Below are positions 55,754 to 64,000 of a stretch of DNA of 64,000 bases, one piece after another. Position numbers and translations under genes: made by a program. The DNA is from Sphingorhabdus sp. (GTDB taxonomy: Bacteria; Pseudomonadota; Alphaproteobacteria; Sphingomonadales; Sphingomonadaceae), in the NCBI GenBank assembly GCA_028279555.1, contig JANQNO010000008.1:62001-126000 (forward strand). Reading direction: 5' to 3'. Each line of letters opens with the position of its first letter. Position 1 is the first letter of the stretch. The notes beneath the pieces are model-generated. The model ran no database searches and was not told the DNA's origin. It saw nothing but the letters and a program-made list of their open reading frames with translations.

Positions 55754-57004
55754 CTAAACCAAAATTTCTTTTGCTGCGCCCTGCCCCAGAAAATTCATCG
55801 GGCTGGCGCTCGCTCCATAGGCCCCTGCACAAAAAATCGCGACAAGATCGCCAACCTCTGCGCGCGGCAAAAATACGTTGTTTGACAGCAGATCGAGCGG
55901 CGTACAGAGGCAACCGACGATATCAACAACCTCCTCCGCTTCAGCATCGAATTTGTTGGCAATCGCAATCGGGTAGTTGCGCCGAATGACCGTTCCGAAA
56001 TTGCCGCTCGCTGCCAGTTGGTGATGCAATCCGCCATCGGTGATCAGGAAAGTCTCTCCATGGCTGACCTTTCTGTCGACAATGCGCGTGAGATACACGC
56101 CTGCCTCTCCCACCAGATAGCGGCCAAGCTCGATGCAATATTCGCTTTCCGCTATACTATCCGGTAGCGCCGAAAAAGCCTGTCCCAATGCGCCGCCGAC
56201 AGCGTCCAGATCGAATGGCTCTTCTCCGGGAAAATAGGGAATGCCGAAACCGCCGCCCAAGTTGATCTTGTCCGGTGATGTGCTGGCCTCATCAGACAGC
56301 CTTGCCGCCAGTTCGAGCGTCGCAGCCTGCATTTCGATAATCGCGCCAGTATTCAGCGCCTGCGATCCTGCATAGATATGCAGCCCGCGCCAATCCGCAC
56401 CGCTGGCGATGATCTCCTTGATGAGCGCCGGAACGCGCTCGGCATCGACGCCGAACTGTTTCGCGCCGCCGCCCATCTTCATGCCCGATCCTTTGAGGTC
56501 GAATGATGGATTGACCCGCACCGCCAGTTTCGGCGTCGTGCCTGATCTTTCGCCGATCGCGACGGCCCGGGCAAACTCGCCTTCGCTTTCCAGATTGAGC
56601 GTCACGCCTGCCTCAATCGCGGCTTTCAGCTCGCGGTCACGCTTGCCCGGCCCCGCAAAGCTCATATTCTCAGCGTTGACCCCGGCCGCGAGCGCCAATT
56701 CCATCTCTCCGCCCGAGGCCAAGTCGAAACCATCCACCAGGCCATTCATATATTCCAGCAACGGCGGGAAAGGGTTACCCTTCATCGCATAGTGGATCGC
56801 AAGCTGGTCTGGCATCGCCGCGCGCAGATCGGACACGCGCCGTTTGAGCAGCTCGCGCGAATAAACGAAAAGCGGCGTATCGCCCGCCTCTTCGGCCAAC
56901 TGCGATGCGGTCTTTCCGCCGATGGCTAGCTCGCCATCGATCGCGCCGTAGCCCAACGGAATAGGGCCTGTTGGCTTGGCTTTGGAAGATGAAGCTCCGG
57001 TCAT
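55754..57004 (-). CDS. PLP-dependent decarboxylase, exosortase-A-associated type
   Basis: A 416-residue enzyme of the ornithine/diaminopimelate decarboxylase fold III. The PLP lysine is in AIHYAMKGNPFPPLLEYMNG, the phosphate loop is GGGFGIPYFPGE, the dimer-side motif is ELGRYLVGEAGVYL, and substrate-side CLCTPLDLL and GAYGASASPMNF are present. The match is to the form found in exosortase-A gene sets rather than to LysA itself, because of its neighbours and N-terminal extension. ATG at 57004 with AAAGGGG 7 bases upstream; the TTG at 57025 has no site. It would make an amine from an amino acid for the pathway encoded by the next genes. Confidence 0.85.
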   Translation of the reverse strand: MTGASSSKAKPTGPIPLGYGAIDGELAIGGKTASQLAEEAGDTPLFVYSRELLKRRVSDLRAAMPDQLAIHYAMKGNPFPPLLEYMNGLVDGFDLASGGEMELALAAGVNAENMSFAGPGKRDRELKAAIEAGVTLNLESEGEFARAVAIGERSGTTPKLAVRVNPSFDLKGSGMKMGGGAKQFGVDAERVPALIKEIIASGADWRGLHIYAGSQALNTGAIIEMQAATLELAARLSDEASTSPDKINLGGGFGIPYFPGEEPFDLDAVGGALGQAFSALPDSIAESEYCIELGRYLVGEAGVYLTRIVDRKVSHGETFLITDGGLHHQLAASGNFGTVIRRNYPIAIANKFDAEAEEVVDIVGCLCTPLDLLSNNVFLPRAEVGDLVAIFCAGAYGASASPMNFLGQGAAKEILV

Positions 57005-57054
57005 TGCCGCCCCTTTAGCAGCCAAGCGTTAAAAGGAGAATGACGCATGCAAGG

Positions 57055-57894
57055 TCAATTCTCATCCAAGTCTATCGTCATCGCAATATGCGCGCATTGC
57101 CGGTCTGCCTGAGAAATCCGCATCACAATCATTTCCTCGGTTTGTTGGTCGTCATCCAGTACAATTTCGAATGGGTAATCCAGTTCGATAAATCGATTGA
57201 ATTGCATCTTACCAGCCTCAACAGTGACCGGCTGCCGGTGAAGCGCCGTTGCAAACTGCAGCGCGACATCGGCAAGATGATTGGCATTCACATGATCGCC
57301 CGATCCGCTGTGATAGGGATGGCCCGGCATCAAACCATTTTCCCTGGTGATCAGCGCTTGCACAGACGGTTCATCACGCGCTCGAAGCGGCGAGATCAGA
57401 CTTTCCTTCTGGGTCCCGACGCCCACTGACGCAGCGGCCGCATATTCGAAGTTTGCGGGCTTTGGGGCCTTTGCCAGCTGCCGTTTCGCGGATGCCCGCC
57501 AAGCTTCAAAATCCCGGTTCCGAAATACCACGCCCTTCCCGCTCATCTGAACGACCAGCGCGTCATTCTGATCGTATAAGGTCAATTTATACCCTTCTAC
57601 ATCGCCATCATTTTGGGTTTCGGCTCTGCCATGAGACAAAGGCCCAGAGCCCCTTTCACCGCAATGCCAATCCGACTGGGTCAGCGCCGTCCATTGCGAC
57701 AGATCGAGCGTCCCGCGCGCCTTTGCCGCTTCCACCGATGCCCAATAATTGATCGTCTGTATGACAATCGGGTGATGCGGGTTCAGGGCAAGCCATGGCC
57801 AGATCCCGATGTCATAGGAACAGCTGAAAGTTACCGTGCCGTCCTTGGCGACTTTGTGATCCCGCGTAAACTCGTGCTCTGGGAGCGTCTTCAC
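57055..57894 (-). CDS. Double-hotdog-like protein of unknown function
   Basis: A 279-residue protein that I cannot place in a named family. It reads like two hotdog halves. The first (about residues 15-130) ends GKGVVFRNRDFEAWR. The second (about 195-275) has SGDHVNANHLADVALQFATAL, then MQFNRFIELDYPFEIVLDD, which recalls the AfsA-type repeat (D-H-V ... F-x-R-F-x-E-L-D-x-P). Such domains act on acyl-ACP or acyl-CoA thioesters. The GTG start at 57894 overlaps the ligase stop (GTGA). With an acyl ligase and an ACP gene nearby, an acyl-thioester dehydratase, thioesterase or condensing partner is plausible; this is inference. Confidence 0.6.
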   Translation of the reverse strand: MKTLPEHEFTRDHKVAKDGTVTFSCSYDIGIWPWLALNPHHPIVIQTINYWASVEAAKARGTLDLSQWTALTQSDWHCGERGSGPLSHGRAETQNDGDVEGYKLTLYDQNDALVVQMSGKGVVFRNRDFEAWRASAKRQLAKAPKPANFEYAAAASVGVGTQKESLISPLRARDEPSVQALITRENGLMPGHPYHSGSGDHVNANHLADVALQFATALHRQPVTVEAGKMQFNRFIELDYPFEIVLDDDQQTEEMIVMRISQADRQCAHIAMTIDLDEN

Positions 57895-59444
57895 CGCTGT
57901 TCCAGCTTGGCCGCAAGGCCGTTTCGGTCCAGCTTGCCATTGGCGTTTTTCGGGAACTCGTCGAGCCAGATGATTTCAGCGGGCTGCATGAAATTTGGTA
58001 GTTCGGCCTTCAGATAAGCGCAGAGTTTCTTCTCTGCCGGCACCTGCTCCAGCCGGGCTTCGGCGCGCGCAAACAGGATGATCGCTTCGCCCAGCCTCTC
58101 ATCCTTGCGGCCCAGCGCGCAGGCCTCGGCCACTGCGCCGCTCTCCACCGCTGCTTCTTCTACTTCGGTCGGTGAGACCCGGTTACCGCTAGTCTTTATC
58201 ATCGCATCGTCGCGACCGACAAAATAAAGCAGGCCGTCCGCGCCGCGTTTTACAGTATCACCCGACCATACGGCCAACTCGCCATATTCGCTAAAATCCG
58301 GAGCAGGTTTGAAACGCTCTTTGGTGCGTTCCTCATCCTGCCAATAGCCTTGCGCTACCAGCGGGCCAGCATGCACCAGTTCACCTTCTTCACCCGGCGC
58401 TGCGCGCTCGCCGTCATCATTTACCACCATGATCTCGGCATAGGGAATCGCGCGGCCCATGCTCGTCGGATTGTCATCTATCAACGCCGGATCGAGATAG
58501 GTCGAGCGGAATGCCTCGGTCAGGCCATACATCGCATAAATATCTGTATCCTTGCCGAAAATCCCGCGCAAATCGCGCACAAGCGGCGGCGTTAACGCGC
58601 CGCCCGAATTGGTTAGCCGCCGCATCGCACTCGTCGCCGCTTCCGGCCAGTCCTGCTCGACGAGCTGTACCCAGAGCGGCGGAACAGCGGCCAGCGTTGT
58701 CACGCCATATTTCCCGCAAGCCTTCACCACATCGCGCGGCATCAGATAATCGAGCGGGACCGCACATCCGCCTGCCTGCCATGTCGACAAAAGCTGATTC
58801 TGCCCATAGTCGAATGAGAGCGGGAGAACTGCCAGCGTCACATCATCTGCCGCCAATTCGAGATACTGCGCCACGCTGACGGCACCCAGCGTGAGGTTGG
58901 CATGGCTGAGCATCACGCCCTTGGGCCGTCCCGTGCTACCCGACGTGTAGAGAATTGCCGCGAGTTTGCCGGTATCATAGCCGCCGAGCAAGGGCGGCAG
59001 CTCTTTCGATGACCGACCGGCTTCTTCCGTCAGCCATTTCTCGTCCACAACGACATATTGGTTTGTGTCGAGCGATTTGGAGTCTTCCAGGCTTTGGAGC
59101 TGCCGTATCCTCGATTTCGCCGTCACCAGCAGTTTCGCGCCGCTGTCCGCCAGGATATGCGCAAGCTGGGCCGGCTTGAGCAGCGGGTTTACCGGTACAT
59201 GAACCAGCTCGGCCCGCGCCGCCGCCAAAGGCATCAGGCAGGCAATCTCTGTCTTGGGTAGCCAGGTCGCAACCCTGTCGCCGGGATCAAGCCGCTGCCC
59301 GCGCAAAAGACCCGCCAGCCGGGATACACGGCTATTTAACTCCTCATAGCTAAGGATAGCGCCCTTGATGTTCAGAGCAGCAGAGCCGGACGCACCGCGT
59401 AGAGCGAGATGGTCAAGCGGAAAAGCTGGTAAATCCTTGGACAT
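57891..59444 (-). CDS. AMP-dependent acyl-CoA/acyl-ACP ligase, exosortase-A-associated type
   Basis: A 517-residue adenylate-forming enzyme that activates a carboxylic acid as an acyl-AMP and transfers it to CoA or to a carrier protein. Motifs: the P-loop-like YTSGSTGRPKGVMLSH (near residue 167), MYGLTEAFRSTYLDP, GDTVKRGADGLLYFVGRDD and the C-terminal catalytic lysine in NANGKLDRNG. Its match and its neighbours fit the exosortase-A-associated ligase. ATG at 59444 lies 30 bases from the divergent acyltransferase start. The separate ACP in the other arm is an obvious candidate acceptor. Confidence 0.88.
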   Translation of the reverse strand: MSKDLPAFPLDHLALRGASGSAALNIKGAILSYEELNSRVSRLAGLLRGQRLDPGDRVATWLPKTEIACLMPLAAARAELVHVPVNPLLKPAQLAHILADSGAKLLVTAKSRIRQLQSLEDSKSLDTNQYVVVDEKWLTEEAGRSSKELPPLLGGYDTGKLAAILYTSGSTGRPKGVMLSHANLTLGAVSVAQYLELAADDVTLAVLPLSFDYGQNQLLSTWQAGGCAVPLDYLMPRDVVKACGKYGVTTLAAVPPLWVQLVEQDWPEAATSAMRRLTNSGGALTPPLVRDLRGIFGKDTDIYAMYGLTEAFRSTYLDPALIDDNPTSMGRAIPYAEIMVVNDDGERAAPGEEGELVHAGPLVAQGYWQDEERTKERFKPAPDFSEYGELAVWSGDTVKRGADGLLYFVGRDDAMIKTSGNRVSPTEVEEAAVESGAVAEACALGRKDERLGEAIILFARAEARLEQVPAEKKLCAYLKAELPNFMQPAEIIWLDEFPKNANGKLDRNGLAAKLEQR

Positions 59445-59474
59445 GATGGTTATGTTCTTTTTGGGGCCAATGAG

Positions 59475-60503
59475 ATGAATGCACCAGGACTGATGTCGTT
59501 GAAGGGTGAATATCACGATAATTTCCTCGACGTGCAAGCCTCTGCGCGCGGCAATCTCGATCGCGAGGCACAGCCCTGCCTCTTTGACCGGCTCGACTGG
59601 TTCGATTTGCTCCACCGCATGGCAATGCGAGACCGTAAGCCGGCAATATACCGAGCAAGCGACGGCGCGCGCGATTTGTGGTTTCCGTTGATGGAGGATG
59701 GCCCCGGCAATGCGACCGCCTTCGCCAACTGGTATAATTTTAGCTGGCGGCCCATATTCGCGGGCAATTATGACGAAGTGACCAAGCTCGCCTTGCTCCG
59801 CGAAATATCTGTAAAGGCGTCGGAAAAATTTCGCCGGATCACGCTGTCACCGCTGCCCGGCGAAGATGATTCCGCACGCCTTACCGCAACGGCCTTTGAG
59901 GCGGCCGGATGGGTCGCGCATCTCGAAGAATGCGACGAAAACCACTTTTTGCCCGTCAATGGCCGCAGCTTTGACGAATATTGGAAAGGCCGCCCCGGCC
60001 AGTTGCGCTCGACAGTAAAGCGCAAGGGCAAGAAAGGGATCGTCTCTATCCGCATCGAGAATGAGTTTAGCGAGAGCACCTGGACCGACTATGAAAGCGT
60101 TTACGAAAAAAGCTGGAAGCCGACGGAGGGCAATCCTGAATTTTTGAAAGAGCTTGCCCGGCAGGAAAGCGGCGTTGGCGCGCTGCGCCTTGGCCTGGCC
60201 TATATCGATGGCCGCCCGGCGGCCGCGCAGTTCTGGACCGTGGAAAATGGCGTAGCCCTGATTCACAAACTCGCGCATGACGAGGCATTTCTGTCGGCCT
60301 CGCCCGGCACCCTGCTCTCGGCCGCGCTTTTTCAGCATGCAATCGACATCGACCAGGTCGCCGAAATCGATTTCGGAACAGGCAGCGACAAGTATAAACG
60401 CGACTGGATGGAGGAAATGCGACCGCGCTACAGTCTGGATTTGCTTTGGCCGAACCATCCCGCTAACTGGGCGCGTATCGCGAAATACAAGCTGCTCAAA
60501 TGA
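59475..60503 (+). CDS. FemAB/CelD-like GNAT acyltransferase
   Basis: A 342-residue acyltransferase of the BioF2-like (PF13480-type) GNAT group, which includes the PEP-CTERM-associated FemAB-related proteins. The C-terminal GNAT half contains RLGLAYIDGRPAAAQFWTVENGVALIHKLAHDE (60186-60282) and IDQVAEIDFGTGSDKYKRDWM, the CelD/FemAB hallmark. The N-terminal half is a degenerate second GNAT fold. No signal or membrane helix. It starts 30 bases from the divergent ligase and ends 22 bases before the ACP gene. It could transfer an acyl group from the ACP to an amine or sugar. Confidence 0.82.
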   Translation: MNAPGLMSLKGEYHDNFLDVQASARGNLDREAQPCLFDRLDWFDLLHRMAMRDRKPAIYRASDGARDLWFPLMEDGPGNATAFANWYNFSWRPIFAGNYDEVTKLALLREISVKASEKFRRITLSPLPGEDDSARLTATAFEAAGWVAHLEECDENHFLPVNGRSFDEYWKGRPGQLRSTVKRKGKKGIVSIRIENEFSESTWTDYESVYEKSWKPTEGNPEFLKELARQESGVGALRLGLAYIDGRPAAAQFWTVENGVALIHKLAHDEAFLSASPGTLLSAALFQHAIDIDQVAEIDFGTGSDKYKRDWMEEMRPRYSLDLLWPNHPANWARIAKYKLLK

Positions 60504-60525
60504 AGCAGCGTTGGGACTAGGGAGC

Positions 60526-60807
60526 ATGTCCGGGGTGGCGGAAATATCGCAAGTGGAAGACAGCGTGCGCGAATTGCTTGTAGACGTCTTGGGCGTCGAT
60601 GCCGAGCAGGCCGCAGAGATGGAAAGCGATACACCTTTATTCGGTGCATTGCCCGAACTTGATTCCATGGCGGTGGCAGGTTTGCTTACCGAAATGGAAG
60701 ACCGGCTTGAAATCATGATCGACGATGAGGATGTCGATGGCGAGCTTTTCGAGACCTTTGGCAGCCTGGTGGAGTTTACCGCCGGAAAGCTCGAAGAAGG
60801 AGCCTGA
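60526..60807 (+). CDS. Acyl carrier protein
   Basis: A 93-residue acidic carrier with the 4'-phosphopantetheine serine in ELDSMAV (near residue 46), within an otherwise typical four-helix ACP: VRELLVDVLGV, DTPLFGALPELDS and LEIMIDDEDVDGELFETFGSL. It is not the primary fatty-acid ACP, which normally lies with fabD/fabG and ends with a different helix. GGGAG lies just before the ATG. Located between the acyltransferase and the hydrolase pair, it should carry the intermediate of this locus after loading by the divergent ligase. Confidence 0.92.
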   Translation: MSGVAEISQVEDSVRELLVDVLGVDAEQAAEMESDTPLFGALPELDSMAVAGLLTEMEDRLEIMIDDEDVDGELFETFGSLVEFTAGKLEEGA

Positions 60808-60818
60808 GGGCAGCCCGA

Positions 60819-61493
60819 ATGCGCCATCTGACCTACAGCTGGGCCGATCGCGACGAACAATTGCTCACATGCGGCCCGGATGGCGCGGAACAGCGCATCT
60901 TGTTTGTCCCGCCGCTCTTCGATGAAATGAACAGAGTGCGCCGCACACTTGTCGAGGCAATGCGCATACTGGGCGATACCGGAATTTCAAGCACGCTTCC
61001 CGATTTGCCCGGATGCAATGAAAGCCAGGCAAAGCTGGAAGATCAAAGTCTGGAGGATTGGCGCGATGCGATCACGGCGGCTGCAAAAGCCATTGACGCG
61101 ACGCAGACATTCTCAGTCAGGGGCGGTGCCCTGATCGATGATGGTCCTGCCCTTCCTACGATACGGCTATCGCCTGCGAAGGGCAAAAGCCTGCTGAACA
61201 TGCTTGTCCGCACACGAATAGTTGGCGACAAGGAAGCGGGCGTCACGACCACCGCTGAAGCGCTGCGCACCGAAGCCGAAAATGGGTCTGTGGAATTGGC
61301 AGGACACAATATCAGTGCGCTGATGTGGAATGGGCTGGAGACAGCCGAAATTCCAGATGGTAGTGACGCTGCGCTACTCAAGCCCGCCGATGTCGATGGC
61401 AGTGCTTTATGGCTGCGCGCCGAGCCGCAGCATGATCCTGCCATGGCGGCGGGGCTTGCCGAAATGCTCGCGAAGGGGAGTGCGGCAAGTTGA
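60819..61493 (+). CDS. Exosortase-A-associated hydrolase 2-like protein
   Basis: A 224-residue alpha/beta-hydrolase-fold protein. The start LFVPPLFDEMNRVRRTLVEA is the hallmark of exosortase-A-associated hydrolase 2. At the position of the nucleophile elbow, where active members of the superfamily have G-x-S-x-G, this protein reads FSVRGGALID (near residues 98-107), with Arg101 where the Ser would be. It is probably not a classical serine hydrolase. The short length also suggests loss of the cap. Its TGA overlaps the next gene by TTGA. Confidence 0.8.
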   Translation: MRHLTYSWADRDEQLLTCGPDGAEQRILFVPPLFDEMNRVRRTLVEAMRILGDTGISSTLPDLPGCNESQAKLEDQSLEDWRDAITAAAKAIDATQTFSVRGGALIDDGPALPTIRLSPAKGKSLLNMLVRTRIVGDKEAGVTTTAEALRTEAENGSVELAGHNISALMWNGLETAEIPDGSDAALLKPADVDGSALWLRAEPQHDPAMAAGLAEMLAKGSAAS

Positions 61494-62335
61494 GGGAGCA
61501 CTTCACTTTCGACGTCGACGGGGCGAGTTGCGCAGGAACGCTTGATAAAGCAGGCGGAAGCACAGGACTGCTGATCGTGAGCGGCGGCAATGAGATTCGC
61601 AGCGGCGCGCATGGCGGGCAGGCCGCATTGGCCGGGAAAATCGCCGAGGCGGGATTTCCGGTCTTTCGCTATGACCGCCGCGGCATCGGCGACAGCGAAG
61701 GAGACAATATCGGCTTTGAAGAAAGCGCATCGGATATTGCGGCGGCGCTAGGCGCTTTCAGAAAGGCTGCTTCGCACATCGAGCGGGTTGTCGCTTTTGG
61801 CAATTGCGATGCCGCGACGGCGCTTGCCTGTTTTCATCATGAAATGCCTATCGACGCAATGCTACTTGCCAATCCATGGGTGATCGAAACTGACAGCTCG
61901 GATGCTGGCGATGAGGCATCCACTCAGCCCAGCGCAGCCTCCATCCGGGCACGCTATTGGGCTCGGATCAAAAATCCGAGCAGTATCATCGATCTGCTGA
62001 CCGGCAAGATCGATTTGCGAAAACTGTTGGGCGGGCTTGCAAAAGCCTCATTAAAGGAGGCCCCGAGCGAACTGGCTGAAAAACTTGCCTCAGCGCTAGA
62101 TGGCAGCAGGACACCGACCCGAATTCTGCTTGCCAAGCGCGATACCACGGCGCTCGCCTTCTACGGCGCCTGGAAAAGCAAGATATTTGGTCCGGCACGG
62201 CAACGCGACAATCTGAAAGTGGAAATGATCGATAGCGCGGCGCACAGCTTTGCAAGCACCGATGAAAAGGCATGGCTGTATGAGCAGATTATGTCGGTCT
62301 TGTTGGCGGATGAAGGTCTCACAAATGAAACGTGA
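61490..62335 (+). CDS. Exosortase-A-associated hydrolase 1
   Basis: A 281-residue alpha/beta hydrolase with the family start LLIVSGGNEIRSGAHGGQAALAG and FRYDRRGIGDSEGD. The nucleophile elbow is GNCDAA with Cys106 in place of Ser, as in the known group (G-x-C-D-G-A), pointing to a thioester or ester hydrolase with a cysteine nucleophile. The start is TTG at 61490 overlapping the upstream stop. It ends the rightward arm; about 220 non-coding bases follow before the M28 gene. Confidence 0.85.
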   Translation: MREHFTFDVDGASCAGTLDKAGGSTGLLIVSGGNEIRSGAHGGQAALAGKIAEAGFPVFRYDRRGIGDSEGDNIGFEESASDIAAALGAFRKAASHIERVVAFGNCDAATALACFHHEMPIDAMLLANPWVIETDSSDAGDEASTQPSAASIRARYWARIKNPSSIIDLLTGKIDLRKLLGGLAKASLKEAPSELAEKLASALDGSRTPTRILLAKRDTTALAFYGAWKSKIFGPARQRDNLKVEMIDSAAHSFASTDEKAWLYEQIMSVLLADEGLTNET

Positions 62336-62555
62336 ACCCAGCGGGAGCGACCGGTAGACACGCAGTCATATTTTCTCGCTCAATGAACGCCGGCTCCTCT
62401 CTCCGGTCCAAGCTCCAGCCGCGGTCCTCGGCTGCCTTCATACACGCCGTGCCATAGTGGACACTATCCGCTCGATGTGTATTGAGAAGGACCAATGCTT
62501 CTCGACCGATTCCCCGCATAAAACGGTCACAACTATACATGACTGGGAGACTCTC

Positions 62556-64000
62556 ATGATCCGCTTGTTTGCCGCCGCCAGTGCCATCGCGCTCGCCACT
62601 TCGCTTCCCGCCGCTGCGCAGGAATTTTCAGAAGAACGTATCGACCAGCATATCCGCACTTTGTCGGACGATTGGTTCGAAGGCCGCGCGCCGGGCACAT
62701 CGGGTGAGGACAAGACGGTCGCCTATCTTTCGGGTGCCTTCGCCGGCGCAGGGCTCCAGCCAGGCGGCGACCTTCGCGAGGACGGATCACGGGCCTGGAC
62801 GCAAGACGTCATCCTGAACCGGTCGACGATGACCGAGGCACCTTCGCTCTCCATCTCGATTGGCGGCGAAGATGTGACCATGGTCCAGGACAAGGATCTC
62901 GCGGTGCGCTCGCCGCTTAACGGCATGGCGCGGGTCAAACTCGATGACGTCCCGCTACTCTTCGTCGGATATGGCACGCATGCACCCGAGCGCAACTGGT
63001 CCGACTTCAAGGACGCCGAAGTCAAAGGCAAGGTCATCGTGGCCCTCGTCAACGACCCTGATTTCGAAAGCGGGGAAGGCGTTTTTGGCGGCGAAGCAAT
63101 GACATATTACGGGCGCTGGACTTACAAATATGAGGAAGCCGCACGGCGCGGCGCAGCTGGCGTGCTCGTCATCCATGAAACCAAGCCCGCCAGCTATCCC
63201 TGGGGCGTCATTGCCAACGGGAACAATGAAACATTGGATATCGTCCGCGACGATCCTGCCAAAGCGCATTCGGCGCTGCAGGGATGGATGCATGTCGATA
63301 CCGCCAGCCGGCTCTTCGAGGCGGCAGGCATAAGCTATGAAGAAGCCAAGAAGATGGCCCAGCGGCGCGATTTCCAGCCGATGGATCTAGGCGCGACCAT
63401 CGATGCCACGCTGGTGTCGAAAAGCGAGCAGATCGCGGCAAAAAATGTCGTCGGTATCCTGCCCGGAAGCAAGCACCCCGACGAGCATATCCTGTTCACG
63501 GGGCATCATGACCATCTTGGGGTGGGCGAGCCTGACGAGACAGGCGATACCATCTATAATGGTGCTATCGACAATGCGAGTGGCCTCTCCTTCATGATCG
63601 AGATGGGCCGCGCCTTTGCCGCTAGCGGGGGGACCGAGCGCAGCCTCGTTTTCCTGGCCGTCGGGGCGGAGGAAAGCGGGCTGCTAGGCGCAAAATATTA
63701 TGCTGCAAATCCGCTCTATCCGCTGGAAACGACGGTGGGCGTACTCAATGTCGACGGCCCAGGCGTTCACGGCCCGACGCGAGATTTCTCGATTTCGGGC
63801 AGCGCGCGGCTCGGCCTGCTCGACGTGCTGACCGAGGAAGCGGCGGCGCGCGGGCGCAGCTACAGCCCCGATCCCAACCCGGCCGCGGGCGGCTTTTTCC
63901 GCTCCGACCATTTCGCCTTTGCGCAGGTCGGCGTGCCTGCAGTCAGCTTCAATTCGGGCCGCGATCTGGTCGACGGCGGGACCGAGCGTGCGGCGGCGAT
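62556..64000 (+). CDS. Exported M28 metallopeptidase, 3' end outside window
   Basis: At least 481 residues of a secreted zinc aminopeptidase. A signal peptide (about residues 1-22, ending PAAAQ) is followed by the M28 start and a PA (protease-associated) insert around residues 120-220. All five zinc positions are visible: GHHDHLG (near 318), AIDNASG (near 339), GAEESGLLG (Glu-Glu, near 372), LNVDGPG (near 400) and FRSDHF (near 450). GGGAGA lies 6 bases before the ATG. The frame is open to the end of the window. It probably cleaves N-terminal residues of peptides in the periplasm or outside. Confidence 0.93.
   Translation, partial: MIRLFAAASAIALATSLPAAAQEFSEERIDQHIRTLSDDWFEGRAPGTSGEDKTVAYLSGAFAGAGLQPGGDLREDGSRAWTQDVILNRSTMTEAPSLSISIGGEDVTMVQDKDLAVRSPLNGMARVKLDDVPLLFVGYGTHAPERNWSDFKDAEVKGKVIVALVNDPDFESGEGVFGGEAMTYYGRWTYKYEEAARRGAAGVLVIHETKPASYPWGVIANGNNETLDIVRDDPAKAHSALQGWMHVDTASRLFEAAGISYEEAKKMAQRRDFQPMDLGATIDATLVSKSEQIAAKNVVGILPGSKHPDEHILFTGHHDHLGVGEPDETGDTIYNGAIDNASGLSFMIEMGRAFAASGGTERSLVFLAVGAEESGLLGAKYYAANPLYPLETTVGVLNVDGPGVHGPTRDFSISGSARLGLLDVLTEEAAARGRSYSPDPNPAAGGFFRSDHFAFAQVGVPAVSFNSGRDLVDGGTERAAA

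Noticed and set aside
62319-62540. A 73-codon reverse frame between hydrolase 1 and the M28 gene
   Set aside because: No convincing ribosome-binding site, and it overlaps the end of hydrolase 1. It remains possible but unsupported.

Overview
The window looks like chromosome of an aerobic alphaproteobacterium of the Sphingomonadales (a Sphingorhabdus/Parasphingorhabdus/Sphingopyxis-like or Erythrobacter-like genome). The grounds are the gene content and neighbourhoods: prephenate dehydratase next to a membrane-anchored cytochrome c, fabA-fabB-fabI in one operon, ubiG divergent from lysC, an RcdA-type DUF1465 protein, a DUF2849/DUF934 sulfite-reductase operon, and an exosortase-A-associated gene set. 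Base composition is moderately GC-rich, and long antisense shadow frames are common. I saw no tRNA, rRNA, CRISPR array, integrase or transposase.

Layout. 1-9.4 kb: end of a LOG-family gene, cytochrome c, pheA, a Tat-exported vanadium-haloperoxidase-like protein with a porin-like barrel, then leftward polA, an FKBP isomerase and an SH3 protein. 9.4-19.1 kb: hydroxyacid dehydrogenase, amt, a PilZ protein, fabA-fabB-fabI, a glycosyltransferase, selO and an AstD-like dehydrogenase. 19.1-23.7 kb: a 270-base nested inverted-repeat element, then assimilatory sulfur reduction (cobA, DUF2849, siroheme reductase, DUF934, APS-type cysH), with two dispersed repeats inside the operon. 23.7-31.5 kb: thioesterase, dnaB, a degenerate GH25 protein joined to cdd and dcd, a saccharopine-dehydrogenase-like enzyme, YdcH, DUF1465/RcdA and a histone-H1-like Lys/Ala-rich protein. 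31.6-46.7 kb: glnB-glnA, a thiolase, a coniferyl-aldehyde-dehydrogenase-like enzyme, ubiG/lysC, yjbQ, a secreted phosphatase, katG with an OxyR-like site, a bacterial-PH-domain pair, phoD and the leftover 3' end of a DUF885 gene. 46.7-53.9 kb: a leftward series proA-nadD-rsfS-rlmH-envC-ctpA-dsbB-coq7.

The most interesting part is 54.2-62.3 kb. A membrane-anchored M23 endopeptidase overlaps a bactofilin gene (a cell-shape module). Next to it lies a two-armed divergent locus of exosortase-A-associated type: PLP decarboxylase, a double-hotdog-like protein, AMP-dependent acyl ligase, a FemAB/CelD-like acyltransferase, a stand-alone acyl carrier protein, and two alpha/beta hydrolases whose nucleophile positions are unusual (Cys in one, Arg in the other). 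No exosortase or PEP-CTERM substrate is visible here. The gene set reads like a small carrier-protein pathway that makes an acylated or amine-containing compound of unknown structure. An M28 peptidase gene runs off the right end.

Tightly coupled translation recurs. Gene pairs share TTGA, GTGA or ATGA stop/start overlaps, so several starts are TTG or GTG.
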